In this document: piece by piece, positions 12,300 through 21,872 of the stretch
Layout of the letters: every line of letters starts with the position of its first letter
How positions within the stretch are numbered: position 1 is the stretch's first letter
Source: Chrysopilus asiliformis
Taxonomy: Eukaryota; Arthropoda; Insecta; Diptera; Rhagionidae
DNA: 64,000 nucleotides
Reading direction: 5' to 3'
NCBI GenBank assembly: GCA_964034945.1
Contig: OZ035961.1
Span: forward strand, 45,062,184-45,126,183
Translations under genes and position numbers: made by a program
Notes under the pieces: generated by a model
Told to the model about the DNA's origin: nothing
Databases searched by the model: none
The model's input: only the letters and a program-made list of their open reading frames with translations

Positions 12300-13476
12300 C
12301 ACGTTCGTGACATCGTGTACCACTGGTGGTACATGTAGGGGAACCCGGGGCTAGAATTAACAGGGCTAAGTATTAACAAGCCTATTCTCGCCGAAATATA
12401 CGAGCCAGAATCTCGAAATTTGGTTTTTGTCCATCATTCGATAAGGTCAATCATATCGTGACTCATCAGTCATAAACAGTTAATTGCCAGTGAGCGTTAA
12501 GCACAGAGACCGAATTTTAGCTGGTAAACGAACTTTTTATGGTTTGGAATATTTTGATTTCTGTCTTAGTTTTTTATATGATTGAATATAACTTTATCGA
12601 TAATGTAAGTTAATGGAGCTATAATTAATAATATCCTTTGGTTTTATTAAAATCCTTAACTATATTTTTGTGTGTGGTTAATAATTCAAAAAAAGTAGTG
12701 TCGGGGCTAAAATTAACAAACCCATGGGGCAAGTATTAACAATATAATGTCATAGACATAGAGTAAGAATTCTCATACTATGTTTTTATAGATACAAATT
12801 ATGTACAAAAAAGCTTCCCTGAGACCTTTTTTAAATAATAATAATTGTTTTTGTTTTTTAAAACGACTTAATTTTTTTGTCAATTTTTGTTCCTTGAAAA
12901 GGATATTTATAGGATATTTATTTGGTTCATTTTATTAGTTTTTGTGATAATTAATATATTTGAATTTAAAAGGATATTTATTTTGTTTATTTTATAATTT
13001 TTGTGAAAAAAAAAATCTTTTTTTCTAATTATTTCCATGTTAAAACTTATGTTAATACTAACCCCATCGTTGTTAAAACTAGTCCCGTGACCGGGGTTAG
13101 TTTTAACAGATGACATTTTTTCATAAAAATGATTTTTTTCATATAGTGACTACTTGGTTGAAACTTTTTTTTATTTCTTATGATACCTGAAGACCTACAG
13201 TATGGCTAGATATAAACACAATATCAAAAACATTACTTGTTAAAAAAATATGACCCAATTTCCAAATTTTGTTAATACATGCCCCGGCTTCCCCTACAGT
13301 TTTTTAAAACCGCGCGAGTAAATAGTGCGGTAGTTTTTTTGTGGTAGTAATATAAAAACACGCACCGTATATCACCGATGGCGCACAACCGCCAGAAAAC
13401 AAATCGCTAGTGTACCACCCGTGGTACACAATGTCCAAATGTAAAAAAAGTTGAAAAAGCAAATGTCACGAACGTG
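12300..13476. mobile_element. piggyBac-like non-autonomous element
   Basis: Flanked on both sides by TTAA (12,296-12,299 and 13,477-13,480), the piggyBac target duplication. The perfect 14-bp inverted ends are CACGTTCGTGACAT and ATGTCACGAACGTG. Inside each end lies a near-palindromic TGTACCACNNGTGGTACA. Most of the interior is another inserted element (12,338-13,294), so the element before that insertion was only about 220 bp. No transposase is present. Confidence 0.85.
12338..13294. mobile_element. Nested TA-flanked MITE, GGGGAA-CCGGGGC ends
   Basis: Lies wholly inside the piggyBac-like element. The ends are GGGGAACCCGGGGC and, inverted, GGGGAAGCCGGGGC (one mismatch), each flanked by TA, as expected for Tc1/mariner-type insertion. 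The interior is AT-rich, with GGGGCTAAAATTAAC and GGGGCAAGTATTAAC repeats near the left end and no intact frame. Confidence 0.8.
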
Positions 13477-13739
13477 TTAATTGTGTTAAAAGTGAAAAAT
13501 AATTAAAAGCATGAAAATAAATAATCGATATTCAAAAAAAAAAATTTTAGACAACATAATTCGAATCACGCAGAGAAAAGAAATAGCAAATCTAATTATT
13601 TATACTAAGGGTTTTGCGCTGAACGCTTCGCGGTCCAACCCCTACCCGCGGCCACCGCTTTTTCAAAATCCCGTCGAAAAAAAAATTAGTTTTTGTAAAA
13701 AGATGAATTTGAATTTTACAAAATATCACGATAGCGTTC

Positions 13740-14101
13740 GCTAAAATCTATTTTTTATAATTTAATTAAAATATCTCAATAACGGTAAAAGATAGCGGCT
13801 AACATTGAAAGGTAAAATTATGGTAAACATTATTCTCTTCAATTCATCTCATACATTAATTAAACCACCAAAAACCCGGTATTTTTTGAGATGATCGCAA
13901 AAGGCTGATTTTTTTTTTTTAAATAACGGTTTATCTTAATACTGATTTGGAGTATCGAGTTGTAGTAAAAGACAAAAGTGTAGAATATTTTACTAACTTC
14001 AACTTTTGCTATTCATTGGACTACTAAAAACGAGTCGTTTTAGAGTAAATATCAAAAAACTAAACTGCAATTTTTTAACAGCCGCCATTTTGGTGACTTC
14101 C
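13740..14101 (-). mobile_element. F-family element, left part (split by hAT)
   Basis: Words such as CTCAATAACGGTAAAAGATA, GCCGCCATTTTGGTGACTTC and CGTTTTAGAGTAA place this in the dispersed F family, also seen at 37.6, 40.5, 44.3, 46.9 and 51.2-54.9 kb. It breaks off at GGTTAACG and resumes at 15,900. In F orientation it reads on the minus strand. It is non-coding. Confidence 0.75.
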
Positions 14102-14190
14102 GGTTAACGCAGTGCTCCGCAACCTTTATTTGCATACGGCACACCAATTTTTTTTTCTGGAAATCCGGGGCACACCACAAAAGAAAATAT

Positions 14191-14750
14191 AAACATAACA
14201 AAAGCTATAATTGTCAATCTGGCAATTATTGAAAACCCGTATGGTGATTTAATTGAACGGCGTATCAAAATTTCATTTGAATTCAAATTTTCCAATAAGA
14301 TTTTTTTAAAACTTGTTCCAATCGGATTTTGATGTATGGGAGTTTTATGTAGAATCATATTCTAAATAACTTTTGTTCTTGCACTTTTTTGATAGGATGC
14401 ACAGTTTTTGAGATATTTGCGAAAAACATTTTCGTTCCTATGGGGGGTACCCCCCCTAATGGTCCATTTTTGCCCATTAACGAACTTAGCCTCGCATTTT
14501 ACGAAAAACGGATTTGCGCAAAATTTCAAGTCTCTAGCTCAATCCATGCGCCCGCAATCCGCGCCACAGACAGCCAGACGGACAGACGGACAGGCGGAGA
14601 GACGGACGGACATGGAAAATTCAATTTTTTTTATCATTCTAAACACACTGGTGTAATTCATTTGTGTGTGTGTGTGATGACGGGATCTTGGCGTTACAAA
14701 CGGTAAGGCAAAAATAATATACCCTTTGGTTTCACCATACGGGTATAAAA
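14191..14750 (+). mobile_element. Mini-me-like element, copy 2 (near full length)
   Basis: A roughly 560-bp copy running from AAACATAACAAAAGC to CACCATACGGGTATA. It has the near-palindrome after the start, CCCGTATGGTGA and its complement near the two ends, a GGGGGGTACCCCCC block, the conserved CAAGTCTCTAGCTCAATC, and a short (GACG/GACA)n core. The same layout, a conserved block beside (GTCY)n, defines dipteran mini-me elements. It is non-coding; the open frames are chance. Confidence 0.9.
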
Positions 14751-14883
14751 AAATTTGTGTATAAAATATTTATAAGAGTAGGTCGACCGTTGTTTTATAA
14801 TTCTTTTTTGTTAGGTTTTTAAGCTTTTCGGTCTTTCTTTGAATAAAAACAATTTCAAATTTATCCTTTCTGGTTATTTATTT

Positions 14884-14932
14884 TACCGACGTTTCGGTCA
14901 TGTTTATGACCATTTTCAAGGTACTACAATAT
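14884..14932 (-). ncRNA. Degenerate hammerhead-ribozyme-like motif, arm 1
   Basis: Read on the minus strand: CTTGAAAAT, then the hairpin GGTCATAAACATGACC, then GAAACGTCGG. A hammerhead core is CUGANGA, stem II, GAAA, then a GUC-type cleavage site; here the first box is altered (TTGAAAA). Penelope terminal repeats are known to carry hammerheads. I infer a decayed one, probably inactive. Confidence 0.4.
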
Positions 14933-15620
14933 AAGATTGTTATTTTTAGACCAACTCCAAAAGATTTTATAATTGAACAATTATTATTTGAATTTACTTA
15001 CTTTTGTTTATATATTAACATGAAGAACAAGTTAACAATGTTGACGAGATCGAAATAAATTAATAAAGTAAAAGCACTGGACGTACATTTCAATAAATAA
15101 ATACGACGTCACATAACAATAATTGGACTTAAAACTATGGAAGGAATGATGAACTAATAACAGTTTATGCTGATCATGTATTTGCTTGTTTGATGGTATT
15201 AAGTGTATCTCATCGCCGTAATCGTTTATTGTTGGTAGTATCACTGTCATTTGCATGAGTTCGTCTTCTCTTGCGAGAGCTTTTCTCATCGTCAAGAAGA
15301 GAGCAGTATATCGCAGAGATATCGTCCGTGTCACGTTTAATGTTGTAAGTGTTTTCGGTGTATATGTGAAGAGCTTCCACTGTCAGCCGTTTTTTGTAGT
15401 TATTTTGTGTCGATAGTATTTTTGTTTTTTCAAAATCAGGTGTATTTATTTATTGAAATGTACGTCCAGTGCTTTTACTTTATTAATTTATTTCGATCTC
15501 GTCAACATTGTTAACTTGTTCTTCATGTTAATATATAAACAAAAGTAAGTAAATTCAAATAATAATTGTTCAATTATAAAATCTTTTGGAGTTGGTCTAA
15601 AAATAACAATCTTATATTGT

Positions 15621-15665
15621 AGTACCTTGAAAATGGTCATAAACATGACCGAAACGTCGGTAAAA
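15621..15665 (+). ncRNA. Degenerate hammerhead-ribozyme-like motif, arm 2
   Basis: The same motif as in arm 1, on the opposite strand because the arms are inverted. It has the six-base-pair hairpin GGTCAT...ATGACC followed by GAAACGTCGG, with the same altered first box. Confidence 0.4.
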
Positions 15666-15907
15666 TAAATAACCAGAAAGGATAAATTTGAAATTGTTTT
15701 TATTCAAAGAAAGACCGAAAAGCTTAAAAACCTAACAAAAAAAAAAAAAAAAATAAATAAAATATTTATACCTAATGAAAAAATTAAAAAAAAATCCTGA
15801 AAGAATTATTAAATAGCTTTTTGAAATGTTTACCGCGGCACACCTAATATCATTTCCCGGCACACCAGTGTGCCGCGGCACACTGGTTGCGGAGCACTGG
15901 GTTAACG

Positions 15908-16080
15908 GATGTCCACTAAAAGTTGATAAGATCGTCCTATTTCAGGACCAAACACGTCTGCAAAATTTCATTAGTTTGAGTTATATTTTCGCAATATTTT
16001 TTATGGTCGTATTTTCAGATTTTGTTTTCAAAAGTCTCTTTTTTTGCAGAATATGACGAGGGGAGTGTGTTTTTTCGAGG
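15908..16080 (-). mobile_element. F-family element, right part
   Basis: The continuation of the F element interrupted at 14,101. After the duplicated GGTTAACG it resumes with GATGTCCACTAAAAGTTGA and the word CAAAATTTCATTAGTTTGAG. This matches the undisrupted order at 38,130-38,230 (TTCATTAAAAGTTGATGGGA). Confidence 0.7.
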
Positions 16081-16171
16081 TATCATTATGATATTCATCA
16101 AGAGAATTCATTCGTTTGAAGGTTTTGTTCTAAAAATCATTAAATTCCTGTAATTTTATGTTACTCGTATA

Positions 16172-16494
16172 TCATACTAATATATAAAAATGAGTTAGTG
16201 TCTGTCTGTCTGTCTGTTCCTCTTTCACGCAAAAACGGCTGAACCAATTGACTTGAAATTCGGCATGAGTGTCTGTGGTAGTTCTGGTTCCGACATAGGC
16301 ATACGGAAAAGTAGCCCGAGAGGTGGGGGAGTAAGGGCAGGGGGTAAAGTGATCTCGAAACTTAGCTCTTCCTCTATGTTACCCTTTCGCGGGGAAACTA
16401 CCGAGCAGTTTGGCCTGAAACTTAGCTCCAACATAGACCATCAAAAAAAAAAATTGAAAAAACTTAACCCGGCAACAACGGGTATGCAAGCTAG
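16172..16494 (+). mobile_element. Helitron-like non-autonomous element, copy 1
   Basis: Starts TCATACTAATATATAAAA and ends with a small hairpin (CCCGGCAACAACGGG), then TATGCAAG and CTAG. It sits between an A and a T. These are Helitron features: 5' TC, 3' hairpin plus CTRR, insertion between A and T. Near the 5' end is a short (GTCT)n tract followed by CACGCAAAAACGGCTGAACC. A second copy lies at 25,441. The 82-aa frame across it is chance. Confidence 0.7.
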
Positions 16495-16572
16495 TTTTTA
16501 ATAAAACACAAAATAAAATATTTCCATTTGGAAATGAATATAAAGTGCTACCCCAAATGGACATGTAAATAT

Positions 16573-17131
16573 CGGGTCTTTCAAGAAGGACATAACAATT
16601 TTGTATTTAAATAAAACACAGAATAATTGAGATATCGGGCTGAAATTTATTCCAGGTGTAGTGGACATGTTACATTTAAGTATGAAATTCGATGTCGTTC
16701 ATATGGCCATCGCGAGCATGTTTGCAGATTGATTCTTTGGAGCAAATTTTCCTCCACTCTTCAACACATATCGGCCGGAACGTTGGCAATTTCGCGTTCT
16801 ATATTGTTCCTGAGCTCCTCTAACGTTGTTGGCTTGTTGGCATAAACCAACGACTTAACAAAACCCCATAAAAAGAAATCCAACGGCGTTAAATCGCATG
16901 AGCGAGGTGGCCATTCGACCGGACCATTTCTCGAGATTACACGATTACCGAACTTCTCCTTCAATAGATCAATTGTTTGACCAGCTGTGTGGCATTGCTC
17001 GTTCGTGAACTTCACCATGATAAAAATGTAAACCTTGACTGACGTTTTAGCATTGCCATATCATAAAAAAAAGTTTTAGGGTGCGTTTTTATTAAAATAC
17101 AAAATTTATATGTCCTTATTGAAAGACCCTC
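16573..17131 (-). mobile_element. Deleted DD41D-type Tc1/mariner, copy B
   Basis: The same deleted lineage as copy A, at essentially the same length. On the minus strand it starts MVKFTNEQ and jumps directly to CHTAGQTIDLLKEKFG, so the DNA-binding domain and the first two catalytic Asp residues are deleted. CDLTPLD then FFLWGFVKSL follow, and the frame ends after ADMC with the same TGA as copy A. Terminal repeats of the type GGGTCTTTCAAGAAGGACAT are flanked by TA. It is non-autonomous. Confidence 0.85.
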
Positions 17132-20100
17132 TACATCCTATCAACATAGATTAATAATAAAGAAAATATATAAACTTTGTTGTGGCGTTGCTGTTTTCTC
17201 TGACAAAAAACAACACTCATTTGGTTTAAATACTTTTCATTTAAATCAAATACAAAAACCGTTGGCGCAAATTTACCGATTTTCTTTAACTTGATTCAAC
17301 TGCTTTTTCGCTGAATCTAATGAAAATTTTCCCTCAGTATAGGCGCGCGTTTACCTGCGTTAGAAAAAGTAAACATGTGTCAACCTGTTAAACCTGCAGC
17401 AAGTAAAGTAGGGCGTCAGGAGCTGTACGGGTTGACCTGAGATAGGTGTTTAGAGGATGTAATGTCATGTAATGGATAACTCCGTCTGCCTGATACAGGC
17501 CAGAGCTGACTTGTGAAAAAGTTGACTTGAATCCGCTTTATTATTTTTCTGAGTGTACTAAATATTATTTGATTCTCATATAAAGTATAACTACAGGAGC
17601 GACGTGAGTCTTGTTTATAGTTTTGCTCGAAATATAAAACTATCTGGAAAAATCAAAAGTATTTACAAGCTGTAAAATTAAAGTATCTTTAATTAAAGAT
17701 TTTTACATAAGCACACCTGTAATAGGTACCAATATTGCTTATCTATACAAAAGTCTATAATCATTATTGTGGTCATGATAATTATAAGTCAACAATGTCT
17801 GCAAGTGTTTAAAAATTATGATCGGTTCTATTCATTTCAAACCAATAAAAAATTATTTAACAGCAAGACATAATTGCATCAGTATAGGACTCTGAATGTA
17901 GGTGTACAAGCATTTATAAATAACAAATTGAAAAACACTTTTTTTATTTTCATTTCTTTCAGTTTACTGTCTTCCCTATCTTGTTGTTGTTGTTGTTGTT
18001 TTTCTGATTTTTTACATTTGCTACAAATGAAATTCCTTTAGAGGCAAATCATACCTTTATAGTGAGCATATTTTACAATCGTATGTTGAGGTCTTCGCTT
18101 ATATAGGTTTGATATATTACAAATTTGTTTCCATAAGCCCAAGTGAAAACATAATCATAAACAGAGACCATTAATAAGTATGAACAGGTATTATATGGGA
18201 TCCGTTTTAAAAGATTCTCTACGGGTCTGCAACATGTCTAAAAATCTACTCTACTGTATTTATGGACCATTGGAGGAACCGTCTTCGTCTAGCGTTGATG
18301 ATGAGACTCCACCATCCAAGCATAGTTGGTATAGTACGAATATAAGTTGGACCATTGAAATACCTTTTGGCCGATCTTGTCTTATACTTTTTTTTCATAT
18401 TTGAGTTTCAGTTCGCTTTAAAACACGTTGAATTCAATATATGTTAAGTTGAGGATAAAAATGAAAGAAAAGAAAAGAAAAAATCAAATAACAACAACGA
18501 TGCAGTAAAATAAAAGTATGTGAAGAGAAGACAAGACAAGCACATTAACTCACCTTTTAACAAACTTAAAACACCGCTAAGACTCTGTTAGTATATAATG
18601 TTAAATATATTCCAAAGATGATTATGATAATCGAATGCCTGGTCATAATCAGAGATCACAACAAAATGCTGAAAAAAAGAAACACCAGCAACAACAACTA
18701 TGAATGTAGATCTATATATTTATATTTGTTACATCAATATTCGTATGATATGAAATACCTAACTAGATACTATATTGATGGATATATAAATAAATACCTG
18801 TAAAAATAAGATGAAGCTGGTTTCAGCATCCACGAATGATGACGGTCATCATCATCTTCTCGATTCCAATTCAACTCAATGGTGCATATTTCGAATTATG
18901 AACTGAAGAAGTTTCAAGAAGATCCCAGGGAAAAAGTGTCAGTATGAACCACAACCAGATTGGAGAAATACCGGAGATTGGGCCGTGATCGGGGCCACTT
19001 ACGGAGCAACACAATATCCCGACATCCGATGAGATCTTTGGCAGACATTATTAAACTACAAAACTTCCAATAGGCACTATTCGTGTTGCCGTTTATATTT
19101 AAAATCAGCCGGTATCCATGATGAAGACGATCTTATATATCTTCGAGTCCGTCTTACATACAAAATATGATCTAAACTCCGCCTCCCAGAAAAACCTTTT
19201 CAAATCTAACACCTGTTAACTGGCTCTCTATGTGTTCACATGTGATCTTGGTGTTGCACAATGTTTGTGTGTACGATATTCCGGTTACGAAAGCCACTGT
19301 AAACCTGGCGAAGATTACTTTACCTGAATGCCTACCGTAAGGTTTTTGGATTGGTAACGCAACCAATTAAAGTGGCATACTGCAAGACGATATTCGTATA
19401 GTGTTCAATTTGATCATGCATCGGTAGTGAGACGACACACTATACCGGCATTACGAACACATCTTTTTTAGGTAAATAAACAAGATTACAGTATAGGCGA
19501 ATGCGATAAGTTTGAAATTGACTTTAACTTGGCTTTTAGGTGATCTTCACTTAACGAAACTATAGCAAATCCTTAAGTCTCGTTCAGTTTCGCTCAGATC
19601 CCATTCATAAGACTTTGATGGTAGCATAAGTGTTTCGCGCGCATATTGAACAGATCACACTTAATAATTTCGAGGGTGGTTATAGGTATCTAACGGTTGG
19701 AGATATTTTTTTCACCCCGAACTATAATTCGGTTTTAGGAGGAAAAAAGAACTTTTTATTTTTAAAAGAAAAAAAAACTATGATGGAAACTTGTTAAGTA
19801 CATAACTGAATGCGTAGCGTTTGATCATACACTCATAGTCGATACTACAGAAAAATCGTTATAAAAGTGGGGTGAAAATATGTATAATTCCTATACACGT
19901 GCATGTATAAGGCCAATGGTAGCAGCAACGGCAGCAGCTCACAAAAGGTTCGATGTTTGTTAATCAGTTGTATAGAAGACAACGCAACGAAAAGGATTTT
20001 TGAAACTGTCATACGAGTACGAGTGCGTCGATAGTTTAATTGATCGTTGGTACGGAAATAAGGATATTTGATAGTTGGCTTCATTCACACCGTGTCAATC

Positions 20101-20525
20101 GGATTATCGTTAATTGGTTGATATATACTTGAATATTATAATTGGTCATTTATGGATAACCGGTGAGGATAACAAGATTATTCAAATCGTTCACTTGAGG
20201 ATAATGTGATACGTAACAGTGTATGTTTTTTTTTAACAAAAATTCTATAATGTGAAAAGTGTTTTCGTATTACAAAAAATTAAAATAAAAAGAAAAATTT
20301 TAATTGTGACAAAAATCGAAAAGTGTTTTTATACAATTTTTATCAGGGAATATAAAATGAATAATTAAGAAAATCTGTTTTTATTAAAAAAAAGGTTAAT
20401 ATCTGAAATGTGTCATAAATTATTGTGTAAATTGGCATGGTTAACGAAATCATATATAATTTTCAGTGCAACGTGAAAACAATTTCTACTAATAACAAGT
20501 TAACATAAAAAAAAATTCCAGAAAT
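17132..20525. other. hedgehog 5' flank and probable 5' UTR region
   Basis: Apart from a (TTG)n run at 17,984-18,001 I recognise no repeat family here, unlike most of the window. It lies directly upstream of hedgehog exon 1, so promoter and enhancers are expected here. I cannot fix a start site. Near 20,461 the sequence TTTTCAGTGCAACG could be read either as an initiator (TCAGTG) or as a 3' splice site of an upstream untranslated exon. The short frames at 18,180 and 19,845 show no known domain. Confidence 0.45.
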
Positions 20526-20879
20526 ATGATCTTAAATATAAATAGGGTTTTTAAAAAATTCACACATTTATTAAGTAGTAGCAACATGTCTATAAATATA
20601 TTTTTTAGTTTTATTATATTATTAACAATATTCGAATCAGTTCACTCATGTGGTCCGGGACGGGGGCTCGGTGGACCCCGGAAAAATCGCAAATTAACAC
20701 CGTTAGTATTTAAGCAACATGTACCAAATATGTCTGAGAATACATTGGGTGCATCTGGATTACAAGAGGGCAGAATAAAAAGGGATCATCCGAAATTTAA
20801 AGATTTAGTACCAAATTATAATAAGGATATTATATTTAAGGATGAGGAAGGTACGGGCGCCGATCGTCTAATGACACAG
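20526..20879 (+). CDS. hh: Hedgehog, first coding exon (partial gene)
   Basis: Encodes the N-terminal 118 residues of Hedgehog, the secreted morphogen whose lipid-modified N-domain signals through Patched. Seen in order: a hydrophobic signal sequence (about residues 22-41), CGPGRG starting at Cys42 (the palmitoylated N-terminus in the family), a basic RKNRK cluster at 52-56 (heparan-sulfate-binding position), [12 protein letters not shown], then [10 protein letters not shown] and [15 protein letters not shown], whose acidic residues 107-108 belong to the family's calcium site. The exon ends after Gln118 at a GT donor, the conserved first-intron position. Two starts are possible: Met1, or Met21 at 20,586, which has a better insect context (CAAC before ATG) and leaves a normal 21-residue signal peptide; I favour Met21. 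The rest of the signalling domain and the autoprocessing domain are not in the window. Confidence 0.95.
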
Positions 20880-20888
20880 GTAAAATAG
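20877..20888 (+). promoter_or_regulatory. Splice donor of hedgehog intron 1
   Basis: CAG followed by GTAAAATAG. The cut after Gln118 leaves a phase-0 junction, where other Hedgehog genes join to a second exon starting with an Arg-Cys-Lys sequence. Reading through meets a stop after two codons. Confidence 0.85.
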
Positions 20889-21367
20889 ATTTCTTCAAAC
20901 ATGTTTTATTTCTTCAAATTTTTGATTTTAAAAACTACGGCTTGAGGAAAAAAAAGTGTCTTTAGTTCTTCTCAGTGGCTCGTATTAAAATTTGACATAA
21001 ATTTTATATTAAAAAAAAATCTGGTGCTGAGTTGAACCCAGCATTTTGTGGTAGATTTTAGCTACTGTGAAATTTTGAGTTGGTATTGAAGACCCACTAA
21101 ATGTTTTTGAATGACAAAAATATATATTAAAGACAATCTACATTCGTTAAATTAACTTGATAAAGATCAAAACTTTCGAGAAAATGTTTCTTTTTTTTCA
21201 AATCACACAAATTTTTTTTTCGATATGTTTCAAATGTGCTAAAATTCGTATTGATTCCACACTATCATTTTTTTAGTGTATGGTACGTATCTGCCACTAG
21301 AAGTGTTTGTCTTTTAGTGGCAAACATGTGCTAAATATAGGTTGACGAAATTTATATGGGGTCAATC

Positions 21368-21450
21368 CAGAAGCGTTATCGATATATCTTGTCCTTTTCA
21401 CGACTATACCAGTTATAAGATCCATATTTTTTCATGATAAGTGTGGGAGG
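21368..21450 (+). repeat. Short dispersed repeat, copy at 21.4 kb
   Basis: About 75 bases, including TTGTCCTTTTCACGACTATA, recur at 23,010-23,085 with few differences. The word ATCGAGATAT beside the second copy resembles part of family F, so both may be F-related fragments. A G-rich run follows at 21,444-21,466. Confidence 0.6.
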
Positions 21451-21794
21451 GGGAGGGGGGGGGGGCTGTGTGGAAGGATCAAACATCAAGAAATCGAAAT
21501 GAAAGGGAAGACAATTAAGAATTCTTTGCACCCTTCACTTTCCACTAATGGAAATTGTAAAAATAAGATTTAAAAGAAATGCGCCGAAGGCGAAACCTCG
21601 TTTAATAAATGCGCCGCAGGCGACAGCTATCTCTGTCAAATGAGAACACATTTTTGCTTATTTAGAGGTCGTTTTTCGTTTGATAAGTAATAGCACTGAG
21701 AAATCTGAGACAGAAAAATTGTTTCCAGGACGCGCCGCCGGAACAATATGCCGAAATCCTGGGCTGTCTCGGCCATTTCAGACCACTCCTCTCC

Positions 21795-21872
21795 CTTTCT
21801 CCTATACAAATGTTTTGAATAAAAATATAGAGTATTTGATGACTGGCCCTTGGCAATTGTAGCTTTTCTAAT
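21795..21872 (+). mobile_element. Fragment of second (GTCY)n family
   Basis: Contains TATAGAGTATTTGATGACTG and GGCAATTGTAGCTTTT, matching the 3' end of the element at 28,984-29,575. Only this end is present. Confidence 0.6.

Larger units (their letters stand above)
14803..15740 (-). mobile_element. Penelope-like retroelement fragment with inverted repeats
   Basis: Two arms of about 300 bp (14,803-15,104 and 15,441-15,740) are near-perfect inverted copies around a roughly 335-bp core. On the minus strand the core, from about 15,445 down to 15,230, encodes the frame DFEKTKILSTQNNYKKRL, then EALHIYT, RDTDDISAIYCSLL and a basic tail. I recognise this as the C-terminal end of a Penelope-like GIY-YIG region. 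The order coding end, then PLTR-like arm, then an A-rich tail fits the family. The reverse transcriptase is absent, so this is a 5'-truncated, dead copy with an inverted second terminal repeat. Confidence 0.75.
14110..15899. mobile_element. hAT element carrying two later insertions
   Basis: The perfect inverted ends CAGTGCTCCGCAACC and GGTTGCGGAGCACTG are flanked by a perfect 8-bp direct repeat GGTTAACG (14,102-14,109 and 15,900-15,907), which is diagnostic for hAT. Only about 80 bp (left) and 160 bp (right) of hAT sequence remain visible. The right end has repeated GCGGCACAC words. A mini-me copy (14,191-14,750) and a Penelope-like block (14,803-15,740) occupy the interior. No transposase is present. 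Confidence 0.9.

Noticed and set aside
14389..14706. Recurrent 80-105-residue frames in the mini-me-like copies
   Set aside because: They occur in several repeat copies on different strands, change with the microsatellite, and have no domain.
15032..15334. 100-residue minus-strand frame
   Set aside because: Wrong frame over the Penelope-like fragment; the recognisable peptide lies in another frame and the frame runs into the inverted repeat arm.
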